Position numbers and translations under genes: made by a program | Notes under the pieces: model-generated | What the model was told of the DNA's origin: nothing | Database searches by the model: none | Seen by the model: only the letters and a program-made list of their open reading frames with translations | Part shown: piece by piece, positions 1 to 11,278 of the stretch | How positions within the stretch are numbered: position 1 is the first letter of the stretch | Layout of the letters: every line of letters begins with the position of its first letter | Assembly: GCF_027483985.1 (NCBI RefSeq) | Contig: NZ_JAIXTJ010000005.1 | Span: forward strand, 1 to 52,349 | Direction: 5' to 3' | DNA length: 52,349 bases | Origin: Flavobacterium sp. | Lineage (GTDB): Bacteria > Bacteroidota > Bacteroidia > Flavobacteriales > Flavobacteriaceae

Positions 1-540
1 CGTCGCTGGACAAGAAATTGTACTTGGAGCTGGTAATGCTGCAATAACTGGTGCTGTTGTATCAGTTACATTGATTGTTTGAGATGCTGTTGATGTGTTT
101 CCACAAGCGTCTGTTGCTGTCCAAGTTCTCGTTACTGAATAACTTGAAGCACATTGTCCGTTGGTTGTTACATCATTGAATGTTAATGTAACATTTGATC
201 CGCAAGCATCTGTTGCTGTTGCTGTTGCAAAACTCGGCGTCGCTGGACAAGAAATTGTACTTGGAGCTGGTAATGCTGCAATAACTGGAGCTGTTGTATC
301 GGTTACATTGATTGTTTGAGATGCTGTTGATGTGTTACCATTTGAGTCTGTTGCTGTCCAAGTTCTAGTTACTGAATAACTTGAAGCACATTGTCCGTTT
401 GTTATTACATCATTAAATGTTAAAGTAACTGAGCCACAAGCATCTGTTGCTGTTGCTGTTGCAAAACTAGGCGTCGCTGGACAACTGATTGTTGATGGCG
501 ATGGTAATGCTGCAATAACTGGAGCTGTTGTATCTACAAC
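1..540 (-). repeat. Tandem 234/237-bp coding repeats (78-79 aa)
   Basis: The forward string cgtcgctggacaa begins at 1, 238 and 472, giving periods of 237 and 234 bp. The 3-bp difference is one codon (ACGSNVTLTF in one unit, ACGSVTLTF in the other). A second point of variation is TDACGN versus TDSNGN. The units are nearly identical in DNA as well as protein, which points to recent duplication or gene conversion. The array continues past the left edge. Confidence 0.9.
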
Positions 541-3186
541 ATTTATTGTAATTGTAGCTATGTCGCAATTAGATGGATTTGCAATTTCACATATTCTATA
601 AGTAAACGTGTACGATCCTGCGCTTATTCCGCTAGCAATAGTTATATTGCCAGAATTATCAAAAGTTATATTTGGATTACTTCCTGTTAATAATGTAAAT
701 GTTACTTGATTAGATGAAACTGGAATATTATTTAATAAATCATTTGAAATAACGTTTCCAATCAAACCAGAAGAAGAACAATTTATATTTGAATAATTGT
801 CATCTATCGCATTAATCGCTCCACATCTACTAATTGTAAATGGGAAAAAACAACCTGAAGTATTTGGAGGAACTGCATAATAGGTTACTGTCGATCCTGC
901 AATTGCTGGAAACGGTGTATTAACATTATATTGAATAGACGTAGAAGTAATTGGATATTCGTTGTAAAATAATGAACCTAAAGGAAAATTTGAAGCTATT
1001 TGAGAAACAGCAACAGTTGTACTAGAATTGCAAATATTAAAATTTCTAACTAATGGCGTATTTTGACAATTCGCATTTACGTAATTAGTACCATTAATAT
1101 CTACATTCAAAGGTTGACTTATTGGCTCACCAACACAGTTCCCATTTTGTGTATAACCTTTTATATATCCCTTTCCATTAAAACTAACTCCTGTTATTCC
1201 TCCAACACCAGACGATGTTCCATTAACAGAGATAGGAGCCAAACAATTTGGATTACTCAATATAGAACAATCAGTTGTTGCACTTAATTTAAATGTTAAT
1301 GAACCTAATAGTGTACTTGGATCAGCTGGCAAAGGTAAAGTACCAAAATCCCATACAAGTGAACCTGTTGCACCTAAAGTAGGATCAAAAAATATTGTAT
1401 TTGGAGTTGGTAATGGTGAAAATAATATAGTACCAACTGCACTTCCTGCCACATAAGTTGCATTAAAAGGCATCGGAATTATAAGTTTGTAATTATTAAT
1501 TGGTTCTGTTCCTAAATTTTTGATTGAAACATTAAAAGTCATTTCTTGTCCAGGTAAAACTGTATACGGAGCAGCAACTACAGGAACATTATTTATTGCT
1601 GTTGTAGTTAACACATTTTCAACATCTGGAATATAAGCGTCAACCGACATTACAGCTGCGAAAATCACATAAGTATCTTGGGTTGTACCATATCTAAACC
1701 TAGTAACCGTTTGATTGTTTGTTAAAACAGTATTATTAGAATTTGGAATATCAAAAACACTAATATCTAAACCCGTGTTATTAAGTAAATTTGGATTTCT
1801 AGTATTACCACCTGTTTGAATTGATGAATTAAAGAAATTATCTATCGCATTTCCTGAGTGATTTAATGTTACCCAGCTTGTATTGGTATGGTTTCGTATT
1901 TGAAAGTAATCACCTGAAATTCCTCTATCACCTTCACCTGCCATTAAACCTAATTTCATATTTACTGGTCCAGATTGCACCGTATTGAATCCCGAAACTG
2001 GAATTTCAAAATCAGCTGTAACACTACCCGCAACATAAGCGTGACCATCAAAGATTGTTACATCTCTGTATTTCATTTTAGAATTTTCATAAACAACTAC
2101 CAAACTCCATCCGCCGTAGAAACCAGTTCCTCCGCCATTACCTTCAACTAATGCTAAATCAGCAGCAAAATAATTTCCTAATCCATTGTTTCTAACATAA
2201 TCTGTAACTTCGGCGTAAGCTGAATACATATATCCATCTGTAGTTGTAGGATAATAAATATCTGTAGCTGCAGCTGTAAACTGAGTATAGGTTGATGATT
2301 GTGGTCCTTTTAAAGATATAACTCGTTTATCATATGTTTTCGTTACTGATACAGTACCCAAAATTGTACCTGATACATTAACATTAGAAAATGAAGTAGT
2401 CTGAGTATTAGTTGTAGTTAAGCTTGTAGATGTGTCTCTAACTAAATCTTTAATTGTTAAAATTACAGATCCGTTTGTAATAACATAAGGAGTATTTAAT
2501 GTTGCTGTTGAAGTTGATCCTGTTGTTGAAACAGTAACTGGTACATTAACAGCAGCGGCACCATTCACAGATAAAGTAACCATAGCTGCTCCAACTGCGT
2601 TAGTATAATTGAAAACATAACTATTAGTGCCGTTTGAGAATGTATAGATTGGATAACGATTACCTGTTCCTCCACCTCTAGTAATTCCTAAAGAATAGTT
2701 GGTATTTGTAATCGCGTTACCATTTCCAACATTATAATTTGTATTAATTGCTTGATTGCCAGGAACCGACTTTGTTATCGTAAAAATATTGTTACTTGGG
2801 TTAGAATCCGACGATCTTCCTGTCCAATACAATCCTGCATAAACTATTTTCGAACAAGATGGCAAAGCACCATTTTCAGTAGAAAATGTCAAATTTGCTG
2901 ATGATGAATTAAGTGTATTTACATCTCCATCAATATCAACATAAACCATTTGGTTGTTGTTAGTATCGGTGTCGTTATAACTTTGAAGTGTTAGATTCGT
3001 ATTTCCAACCATTGCAAAATCACCTTTAATGTTATAAACATTTCTTGATGGTGTATATTGAGAAGTCCTTTGCGTAAAAGGTACTCTAACTTGTGCATTA
3101 GCAGAAAATAATAACCCTAGCAAGAACATTGTCTGGATAAAGTAAAAGCTAATTCGATTATTTGTATTTGAGTATGATTTTTTCAT
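1..3186 (-). CDS. Giant secreted surface protein with HYR-like repeats, C-terminus outside window
   Basis: The reading frame is open from an ATG at 3186 to the window edge, giving 1062 residues with no stop in the stretches I translated. Residues 1-32 are a signal peptide ending in SANAQ. A long beta-rich region follows (VYAGLYWTGR near residue 120, then GNGGGTGFYGGW), and then Cys-containing Ig-like segments. From about residue 885 there are tandem units carrying TDTTAPVIAALPAPSTISC and WTATDACGNTSTASQTINVT. The CPATP motif recurs near residues 905, 983 and 1062, a period of 78-79 aa. Proteins of this build in Flavobacteriaceae are usually very long T9SS-exported adhesins ending in a gliding-associated C-terminal domain; that end is not visible here, so the export route is inferred. 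It lies 33 bp after the 203-aa gene and is probably co-transcribed with it. Confidence 0.85.
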   Translation of the reverse strand, partial: MKKSYSNTNNRISFYFIQTMFLLGLLFSANAQVRVPFTQRTSQYTPSRNVYNIKGDFAMVGNTNLTLQSYNDTDTNNNQMVYVDIDGDVNTLNSSSANLTFSTENGALPSCSKIVYAGLYWTGRSSDSNPSNNIFTITKSVPGNQAINTNYNVGNGNAITNTNYSLGITRGGGTGNRYPIYTFSNGTNSYVFNYTNAVGAAMVTLSVNGAAAVNVPVTVSTTGSTSTATLNTPYVITNGSVILTIKDLVRDTSTSLTTTNTQTTSFSNVNVSGTILGTVSVTKTYDKRVISLKGPQSSTYTQFTAAATDIYYPTTTDGYMYSAYAEVTDYVRNNGLGNYFAADLALVEGNGGGTGFYGGWSLVVVYENSKMKYRDVTIFDGHAYVAGSVTADFEIPVSGFNTVQSGPVNMKLGLMAGEGDRGISGDYFQIRNHTNTSWVTLNHSGNAIDNFFNSSIQTGGNTRNPNLLNNTGLDISVFDIPNSNNTVLTNNQTVTRFRYGTTQDTYVIFAAVMSVDAYIPDVENVLTTTAINNVPVVAAPYTVLPGQEMTFNVSIKNLGTEPINNYKLIIPMPFNATYVAGSAVGTILFSPLPTPNTIFFDPTLGATGSLVWDFGTLPLPADPSTLLGSLTFKLSATTDCSILSNPNCLAPISVNGTSSGVGGITGVSFNGKGYIKGYTQNGNCVGEPISQPLNVDINGTNYVNANCQNTPLVRNFNICNSSTTVAVSQIASNFPLGSLFYNEYPITSTSIQYNVNTPFPAIAGSTVTYYAVPPNTSGCFFPFTISRCGAINAIDDNYSNINCSSSGLIGNVISNDLLNNIPVSSNQVTFTLLTGSNPNITFDNSGNITIASGISAGSYTFTYRICEIANPSNCDIATITINVVDTTAPVIAALPSPSTISCPATPSFATATATDACGSVTLTFNDVITNGQCASSYSVTRTWTATDSNGNTSTASQTINVTDTTAPVIAALPAPSTISCPATPSFATATATDACGSNVTLTFNDVTTNGQCASSYSVTRTWTATDACGNTSTASQTINVTDTTAPVIAALPAPSTISCPAT

Positions 3187-3219
3187 AATAAATAGGTTTA
3201 TTTTATTCAAAATAATAAC

Positions 3220-3789
3220 TTAAGATATTTTTTCAACGCTGAAAAAAACAACGCATTTCGGGTTACAGTTTTTAATCAATCTAGCCAATTGAGTTGCTTC
3301 CATATCAAAATTTAATTTGATGTGAATGTATTTTACGTTTTTGTAATTACAGATTGTTGTTAAATCTATCGGACCACTAATATCAGACGCTCTTGCAATC
3401 TTTATTGTCACTATCTGAATATCATTAGTTGGTAAATCAGGTCGATCTGCAATGCTAAGTGAAGTTAGGTCAGTGTACATACAAACTGGCATTTGCCCGA
3501 ATGTTCTAGCTTGACCATTACTTAGATACAAAGACGCATTTGAATTATTTAATAAACCCAGTACTGTATTATACTCTGCTGAAGAACTTCTAGTGTTTGA
3601 AGTAGATATAGAATTCAAAAAAGCATCTTTTGTAATGATTTGATTCGCTTGTGCAGTTCTTTGTGAATGAACGCTGGAAATTGAAAACATCATCAATAAA
3701 ATTACAAAAGCAATCTTAAGAGTTCTTACAAATCTTTTAGATTGTAGAACAGACGATTTTGTTAATTGTTTTACTTTTAAATTACTCAT
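3220..3789 (-). CDS. Secreted protein of unknown function upstream of the giant surface protein
   Basis: I do not recognise a family. With the ATG at 3789 (MSNLKVKQL) the product is 189 aa; an in-frame ATG at 3831 would give 203 aa but lies upstream of the transcription start predicted from the promoter box at 3820-3827. A basic N-terminus is followed by one hydrophobic segment (IAFVILLMMFSISS) and a plausible cleavage after VHSQ, so the protein is probably exported. The C-terminal half has alternating hydrophobic residues and three Cys. It ends 33 bp before the giant adhesin-like gene, which suggests a shared transcript and perhaps an assembly or anchoring role; that role is only inference from position. 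Confidence 0.75.
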   Translation of the reverse strand: MSNLKVKQLTKSSVLQSKRFVRTLKIAFVILLMMFSISSVHSQRTAQANQIITKDAFLNSISTSNTRSSSAEYNTVLGLLNNSNASLYLSNGQARTFGQMPVCMYTDLTSLSIADRPDLPTNDIQIVTIKIARASDISGPIDLTTICNYKNVKYIHIKLNFDMEATQLARLIKNCNPKCVVFFSVEKIS

Positions 3790-3819
3790 AATATTATATT
3801 TTAAATGTTTTTTATTATT

Positions 3820-3848
3820 AAAATATAGCACTAATGAGATTTAAACAA
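3820..3848 (-). promoter_or_regulatory. Promoter of the secreted-protein/adhesin operon
   Basis: On the minus strand, TTG (3846-3848) is followed after 18 bp by TATATTTT (3820-3827), one base from the Bacteroidota -7 box TAnnTTTG. Transcription would begin near 3813, which favours the ATG at 3789 over that at 3831. Confidence 0.45.
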
Positions 3849-3857
3849 GGTTTAAAT
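3839..3857. promoter_or_regulatory. Perfect 8-bp palindrome overlapping the -33 region
   Basis: ATTTAAAC, 3 bp, GTTTAAAT forms a perfect inverted repeat over the TTG of the promoter. Its size and placement fit a dimeric repressor operator; no regulator can be named. Confidence 0.4.
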
Positions 3858-4363
3858 TTCTTTCGAGGTTAAGTTTATTTTATCTTTAGTTTCGGGGCAG
3901 AAAGCTAAGATCAACTTCACAATATATTTTAATTTCTTTTTTATCTCTTCGATTTTAGTCGAATTAATTCTACAGCAAACCTAAATTATAACTTTCCTAC
4001 AAAAAATTAAAAACGTTGAAAAGCATTGAAAATCGTTCAGCTACACTTTTGGACTATTTTTTGTTAATTTAAACTTAAAATTTACTTAAAATTTTATTAT
4101 ATAAATATAAATATTTGACAATCAATATTTTAAATTCAAATTAAATGATTCAATTTGCAAAAATACATTTCACTCAATTGGTCTAACGATAAATTCTATG
4201 AAACACCATTTTGACTTCACAAACTTATAAAGTTAGTTCATAAAACTATACCCGTAGAAATACGTGTTTTTACTCTCTCTTTATGTAACAATTAAACGGC
4301 GATTTCTTAAACCTTTTAACAAATGCTATTTACTTTGTATCTTTGCAGAATAATACATAGTAA
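3858..4363. other. Long AT-rich intergenic region between divergent transcripts
   Basis: About 500 bp very rich in A+T, between the minus-strand adhesin operon and plus-strand trmD. I see no open frame worth calling and no RNA gene. At its right end the string TATCTTTG (4338-4345), about 20 bp before the trmD ATG, matches the Bacteroidota -7 box, but no clear -33 element stands in front of it. Confidence 0.6.
4338..4345 (+). promoter_or_regulatory. Probable -7 box of trmD
   Basis: TATCTTTG is a full match to TAnnTTTG and ends 18 bp before the start codon. A TTG at the proper distance is missing. Confidence 0.45.
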
Positions 4364-5041
4364 ATGAGAATAGACATTATTACATTATTACCTGAATTAC
4401 TCAGAAGCCCGTTTGAGGCATCAATTATGAAACGCGCCATCGATAAAGGATTGGTTGAAGTGCATTTTCATAACTTGAGAGATTACACAACTAACAAACA
4501 AAAATCGGTAGACGATTATCCGTTTGGTGGTGGTGCAGGCATGGTTATGATGATTCAACCTATTGATGATTGCATTACTCATTTAAAAACTCAAAGAAAT
4601 TACGATGAAATAATATATATGTCTCCTGATGGTGAAACTTTAAATCAAAAAATGGCAAATACAATGTCAATGTACGAAAACATCATCATTTTATGTGGTC
4701 ATTATAAAGGAGTGGATCAACGAGTACGTGATCATTTTATTACAAAAGAAATATCAATTGGTGACTATGTACTTTCTGGCGGTGAACTCGGTGCATTAGT
4801 TTTATCAGATGCTTTAATAAGATTAATTCCGGGTGTATTAAGTGATGAAACCTCTGCCTTAACCGATAGTTTTCAAGATGGATTACTTTCAGGACCAATT
4901 TACACAAGACCAGCCGATTATAAAGGATGGAAGGTTCCAGACGTATTAACTAGCGGTCATTTTGCTAAAATTGACAAATGGCGTGAAGATATGGCCTATG
5001 AACATACCAAAAACAGAAGACCAGACTTATTAGAAGAATAA
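4364..5041 (+). CDS. trmD: tRNA (guanine-N1)-methyltransferase TrmD
   Basis: TrmD methylates N1 of G37 next to the anticodon using S-adenosylmethionine, which prevents +1 frameshifting. The 225-aa product is of normal length and begins with the family signature [13 protein letters not shown]. It contains FGGGAGM (54-60), GHYKGVDQR (112-120) and [11 protein letters not shown] (131-141), which form the trefoil-knot SAM site, and the C-terminal tail [11 protein letters not shown]. It lies just upstream of rplS, an arrangement common in bacteria, but here rplS has its own promoter 70 bp after the trmD stop. Confidence 0.97.
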   Translation: MRIDIITLLPELLRSPFEASIMKRAIDKGLVEVHFHNLRDYTTNKQKSVDDYPFGGGAGMVMMIQPIDDCITHLKTQRNYDEIIYMSPDGETLNQKMANTMSMYENIIILCGHYKGVDQRVRDHFITKEISIGDYVLSGGELGALVLSDALIRLIPGVLSDETSALTDSFQDGLLSGPIYTRPADYKGWKVPDVLTSGHFAKIDKWREDMAYEHTKNRRPDLLEE

Positions 5042-5088
5042 ACTACTTTATTTTAGTTTAAAAATCATTTAAAACTAAAAACAAAAAC

Positions 5089-5118
5089 TTGTTTATTTAA
5101 AATAAATTTGTACTTTTG
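5089..5118 (+). promoter_or_regulatory. rplS promoter
   Basis: TTG (5089-5091), a 19-bp spacer, then TACTTTTG (5111-5118) is a good Bacteroidota housekeeping promoter. It gives an mRNA leader of about 65 nt before the rplS ATG. Confidence 0.7.
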
Positions 5119-5130
5119 CACCCTCATTTG

Positions 5131-5172
5131 ATTAACCTCTGGCGAAAACCGTGAATGTTACTCAGATTTAAA
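5131..5172 (+). promoter_or_regulatory. Candidate L19 ribosomal-protein leader structure
   Basis: The leader can fold with an outer helix TCTG (5138-5141) / CAGA (5163-5166) enclosing a short GG-CC stem with a CGAAAA loop (5141-5150) and a second stem GTGA/TTAC (5151-5160). The G+C-richer block stands out from its AT-rich surroundings. From memory, an L19 leader has been predicted for Flavobacteria; I could not check the consensus, so autoregulation by L19 is an inference. Confidence 0.4.
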
Positions 5173-5189
5173 CCATAATAGAATTAAAA

Positions 5190-5546
5190 ATGGCAAATTT
5201 AGTAGATTTCGTAAATAACGAATTATCAACAAAAAAAGATTTCCCTTCATTTGGAGCTGGTGATACAATCACAGTTTACTATGAAATTAAAGAGGGTGAA
5301 AAAACAAGAACTCAGTTTTTTAAAGGAGTTGTTATTCAAAGAAAAGGTTCAGGTTTAACTGAAACTTTTACAATCCGTAAAATGTCTGGTGCAGTTGGTG
5401 TAGAGCGTATCTTCCCAATCAATATGCCAGCTTTACAAAAAGTTGAAGTTAACCAAAGAGGTAAAGTTAGAAGAGCTCGTATCTATTACTTTAGAGAACT
5501 TACTGGTAAGAAAGCAAAAATCAAAGAAAGAAGATACAAAAACTAA
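5190..5546 (+). CDS. rplS: 50S ribosomal protein L19
   Basis: L19 sits at the interface of the 30S and 50S subunits. The 118-aa product has the usual length and the family motifs GDTITVYYEIKEG, FKGVVIQRKGSG and TFTIRKMSGAVGVERIFP, ending in the basic tail KAKIKERRYKN. It is transcribed from its own promoter through a structured leader and is closed by a strong hairpin terminator 24 bp after the stop, so it appears to be an independent unit. Confidence 0.98.
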   Translation: MANLVDFVNNELSTKKDFPSFGAGDTITVYYEIKEGEKTRTQFFKGVVIQRKGSGLTETFTIRKMSGAVGVERIFPINMPALQKVEVNQRGKVRRARIYYFRELTGKKAKIKERRYKN

Positions 5547-5569
5547 TTCTTTCTTGAAAATGAATAGAA

Positions 5570-5603
5570 AAATCCTTTTGATAAAACAAAAGGATTTTTT
5601 TTT
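5570..5603 (+). terminator. Rho-independent terminator after rplS
   Basis: AAATCCTTTTG, a 6-nt loop and CAAAAGGATTT form an 11-bp stem followed by a T run. Confidence 0.85.
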
Positions 5604-5715
5604 GCAATAAAGTCAACTTCAAATTATCAAATTCACAATTTAAAATCTTTAAAATAATAAATTCATAATTCAATCGATTTCGTTGTAAATCATTACCTAT
5701 TTTATCTCATTTTCA

Positions 5716-5723
5716 TATCTTTG
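5716..5723 (+). promoter_or_regulatory. Probable -7 box of icd
   Basis: TATCTTTG matches TAnnTTTG and lies 65 bp before the icd start. A -33 TTG at normal spacing is not seen. Confidence 0.45.
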
Positions 5724-5752
5724 CTATCCGCGAAATTTATTTTACAACATAA

Positions 5753-8008
<2,256 letters not shown>

Positions 8009-8029
8009 TAATAAATAGTATTCAAACAA

Positions 8030-8057
8030 AAAGACGACTGAATTAAGTCGTCTTTTT
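8030..8057. terminator. Bidirectional terminator between icd and the convergent gene
   Basis: AAAGACGACT and AGTCGTCTTT form a 9-10 bp stem with A and T tracts on both sides, so it can serve both strands. Confidence 0.85.
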
Positions 8058-8774
8058 TTATTCATTTGTTGGTTCTTTGTCCAAACCTTTCTTTTTGTAA
8101 ACTTTAATTATTGCTCGATAACCTTCGTTCAAACCCCAAAATTGCTCCGTGATTATTTTTCCGTTACCATCAACAAACGAGAACTGTCCGGTATTTGGAA
8201 AAGACAAACCAATATTCAAGGCTTCAATTTGAATAATATTCAATCCTTCTTTAAGATTGTAATCATATTTTTGATATCCTGAATCTAAATCAATAACCTT
8301 AGTTACAATTTCTCCATTCAACCAAATTCGAACCATATCGCCATCAATAGCACTATAATCTCTTGCTGAAATTTTAATTTCACTAGTATAAACAGTATAT
8401 TCTCCAAGAAAAATATCACTATTGAGGATTTCTCTAGTGATACCTTCTTTAGCCATTTGGGATTGAATTTTTTCAGTATAAATTTCGGAAGCTGGTCTTA
8501 CATCATATGTTTTCGGGCTTTGAACCTCGCCTACTTTTGGTAGCTTCGGCAAATCTCTCAACAACTTATCGTCATTAGATTTAAAATATTGACTTTCAAA
8601 TTTTATCTCTGGTGCAATTGTTTTTGGCGGAGTTTCTGGCATAACAGCTTTCTTTTTCGCTGCTTTTTCTGGCATTGCACTAATGTTCACTTTTCTTTTA
8701 GTTTGCTCAAATTGGGCTTGAGAACTAAAGGAAAAACAAACTAAAAAAGTAACTAAAAATATTATCCTAACCAT
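8058..8774 (-). CDS. Secreted protein of unknown function
   Basis: The 238-aa product has a signal peptide (IIFLVTFLVCFSFSSQAQ) and then a Lys/Pro-rich linker (PEKAAKKKAVMPETPPK). The second half (about residues 125-230) is beta-rich with a pattern of YTVYTSEIKISARDY, GDMVRIWLNGEIV and LKEGLNIIQIEALNIG, which resembles a small beta-sandwich of the kind found in carbohydrate-binding or cell-surface modules. No catalytic motif is visible. It is a single gene convergent with icd, probably periplasmic or outer-membrane associated. The sandwich interpretation is a guess from the strand pattern. Confidence 0.8.
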   Translation of the reverse strand: MVRIIFLVTFLVCFSFSSQAQFEQTKRKVNISAMPEKAAKKKAVMPETPPKTIAPEIKFESQYFKSNDDKLLRDLPKLPKVGEVQSPKTYDVRPASEIYTEKIQSQMAKEGITREILNSDIFLGEYTVYTSEIKISARDYSAIDGDMVRIWLNGEIVTKVIDLDSGYQKYDYNLKEGLNIIQIEALNIGLSFPNTGQFSFVDGNGKIITEQFWGLNEGYRAIIKVYKKKGLDKEPTNE

Positions 8775-8901
8775 ACTACTTTAAAGTGTAAATATATTTA
8801 AAAAAGAAATACAACTCCTTAATTATTAACCATACATTAACATTCGTTATCTAAAATTAAAGATAATTAATCGTCAAATTTGCAAATCTAAATCAAAGAG
8901 T

Positions 8902-11274
8902 ATGCCTTTTAATAAATTAACGTCTTTAATTTTATTTTTATTACTGTCGTTTTGTGGTTTTTCACAAGAAAAATTCACAATAAGCGGAACCATTTCTGAT
9001 AAAAAAAATAACGAAACGCTAATAGGCGTCAACGTGATTGTCAAAGGCACGAAGTCCTTTACTATCACCAACGAATATGGTTTTTATTCTTTGACCTTAC
9101 CAAAAGGCAATTATGAAATAAGCATTAGTTATATCAGTTATGAAACTATTGATGAAAAAATTACATTAGATCAAAATATCAAGAAAAATTTTAGCCTTTC
9201 AGAAAGCGGCGAATTACTAGAGGAAGTTGTAATAAAAGAAAAAATTGGAACCAACACTCGAAAACCTGAAATGAGTGTCAATAAAATGTCAATTGCAACT
9301 ATTAAACAAATGCCAGTTGTTTTGGGCGAAGTTGACATCATTAAATCAATATTATTTCTTCCTGGAGTTACTAATGCTGGCGAAGGTCAATCAGGATTTA
9401 ATGTTCGTGGTGGTGGCGCCGACCAAAATTTAGTTCTTCTTGATGAAGCTACCATTTATAATTCTTCGCATTTATTTGGTTTTTTCTCAGTTTTTAATCC
9501 TGATGCCATAAAAGATCTAAAACTTTATAAAGGCGGAATTCCGTCGCGCTTTGGCGGAAGAGCATCGTCTGTTTTAGATATTTATCAAAAAGATGGCAAC
9601 AGCAATAATTTTCATATGAATGGCGGCATCGGATTAATTTCTAGTCGATTGTTAGCTGAAGGTCCAATTGTCAAAAACAAAGGTTCGTTTATTGTTGCCG
9701 GTCGTGGTTCTTACGCACATTTGTTTTTAAAATTATCCAATAACGAAAACTCGGCTTATTTTTATGATTTAAATACTAAATTAAATTATAAAGTCAACAA
9801 AAACAACAATTTATACTTATCTGGATATTTTGGTAGAGACGTTTTCTCACTAAACCAAAGTTTTACCAATACCTACGGAAACTCCACATTAAACTTGCGT
9901 TGGAATCACTTATTTTCAGACCAGTTATTTTCTAATTTATCTTTAATCTATAGTGATTATTATTATGGTTTAAATTTAGATTTCGTTGGATTTAATTGGG
10001 ATTCAGGCATTAAAAATTATAATATCAAATATGATTTTAAGTACTATTTAAACGATAAAATCAAATTAAATTTTGGTGCTAACGGAATTTATTATGATTT
10101 CAATCCGGGAACTATCGAACCTTCAAGAAGTGATTCCGGGATAAATTTTCGTCAATTAGAAAAAAAGTATGCTTTTGAACCTGCATTTTATGCTGGCGCA
10201 GAACAAAAAGTTAGCGATAAAATAAATATAGAATACGGTTTGCGCTACAGTTTGTTTTACAGATTAGGTAGTTCGACTCGAAATATCTATGCTAATAATC
10301 AAGCGGTAACATTTGATAATGATTTAAAAATCTATGAGAAAGCAACTCCAATAGGAACAGAATTTTTTAGCAAAAATCAAGTCATTGCCGATTTCAACAA
10401 CTTTGAACCAAGATTTTCCGTTGCCTATGAATTAGATGATAACAAATCGGTTAAAGCTAGTTATAACCGAATGGTTCAATATTTACAACTTGTCACCAAT
10501 ACGGCGTCACCTACTCCACTTGACGTTTGGACACCAAGTGATAATTTCATCCAACCTCAAATTGCCGATCAAGTTGCCCTTGGCTATTTTGCAAATTTTA
10601 AAGACGATGCCTATTCTATTGAAGTAGAAAGTTTTTTCAAAAAGGTTAAAAACAGAATTGACTATATCGATGGTGCCGATTTGATTGCAAACGAAGCTAT
10701 CGAACAAGTGATCTTAAATGGCGAAATGCGTTCTTACGGATTAGAGGTAATGTTCAAGAAAAATACAGGCAAGTTCAACGGCTGGATTTCATACACACTT
10801 TCGCGTTCTGAACAACGAACTCCAGGTAGAACTCCAAATGAAACCGGAATAAATAATGGCAATTGGTACCGTTCTGCTTATGATAAAACCCATAATTTAG
10901 CCGTAACCAGTTCGTATAAATTAAATAAAAAATGGAATTTCGGTGCCAATTTTGTACTTCAAACCGGACAACCAGTAACCTATCCTAATGGGCAATATAC
11001 TTATCAAGGAATTAAAGTTCCTAGTTATGGATTGCGAAATGAAAACAACCTTCCGCTTTACCATCACTTAGATGTTTCAGCAACTTTAACGCCCAAAAGC
11101 AGTGAGAAAAAACGATGGAAAGGTGAATGGGTTTTTAGTATTTATAACTTATATGCACGAAAAAATGCTGCATCAATTAGTTTCAGACAAAACCAAGACA
11201 CTGGACAAAATGAAGCCATTAAGTTATCCATCTTTGGTATAGTTCCTGCAGTTTCTTACAACTTTAAATTTTAA
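8902..11274 (+). CDS. TonB-dependent receptor with carboxypeptidase-like N-terminal domain
   Basis: This is an outer-membrane active transporter of 790 aa. A signal peptide (to about residue 21, GFSQ) precedes a CarboxypepD_reg-like beta-sandwich (about 24-105, with GTISDKKNNETLIGVNVIVK). The plug domain follows (about 115-230; PGVTNAGEGQSGFNVRGGGA and YKGGIPSRFGGRASSVLDI), then a 22-strand-type barrel ending in aromatic ...VSYNFKF, the usual C-terminal Phe. No TonB-box substrate clue is present. It sits 4 bp before a DUF4249 lipoprotein, the usual partner in Bacteroidota, so the two probably form an import complex for an unknown ligand. Confidence 0.93.
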   Translation: MPFNKLTSLILFLLLSFCGFSQEKFTISGTISDKKNNETLIGVNVIVKGTKSFTITNEYGFYSLTLPKGNYEISISYISYETIDEKITLDQNIKKNFSLSESGELLEEVVIKEKIGTNTRKPEMSVNKMSIATIKQMPVVLGEVDIIKSILFLPGVTNAGEGQSGFNVRGGGADQNLVLLDEATIYNSSHLFGFFSVFNPDAIKDLKLYKGGIPSRFGGRASSVLDIYQKDGNSNNFHMNGGIGLISSRLLAEGPIVKNKGSFIVAGRGSYAHLFLKLSNNENSAYFYDLNTKLNYKVNKNNNLYLSGYFGRDVFSLNQSFTNTYGNSTLNLRWNHLFSDQLFSNLSLIYSDYYYGLNLDFVGFNWDSGIKNYNIKYDFKYYLNDKIKLNFGANGIYYDFNPGTIEPSRSDSGINFRQLEKKYAFEPAFYAGAEQKVSDKINIEYGLRYSLFYRLGSSTRNIYANNQAVTFDNDLKIYEKATPIGTEFFSKNQVIADFNNFEPRFSVAYELDDNKSVKASYNRMVQYLQLVTNTASPTPLDVWTPSDNFIQPQIADQVALGYFANFKDDAYSIEVESFFKKVKNRIDYIDGADLIANEAIEQVILNGEMRSYGLEVMFKKNTGKFNGWISYTLSRSEQRTPGRTPNETGINNGNWYRSAYDKTHNLAVTSSYKLNKKWNFGANFVLQTGQPVTYPNGQYTYQGIKVPSYGLRNENNLPLYHHLDVSATLTPKSSEKKRWKGEWVFSIYNLYARKNAASISFRQNQDTGQNEAIKLSIFGIVPAVSYNFKF

Positions 11275-11278
11275 AAAA

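Noticed and set aside
1..540. CRISPR-like array because of the regular repeats
   Set aside because: The period is 234-237 bp, the repeats are in frame within a long coding sequence, and there are no short unique spacers.
1063..1287. Plus-strand frame of 74 aa inside the left-end gene
   Set aside because: It lies wholly antisense to a continuous 1062-codon frame and has low-complexity content with no promoter or family likeness.
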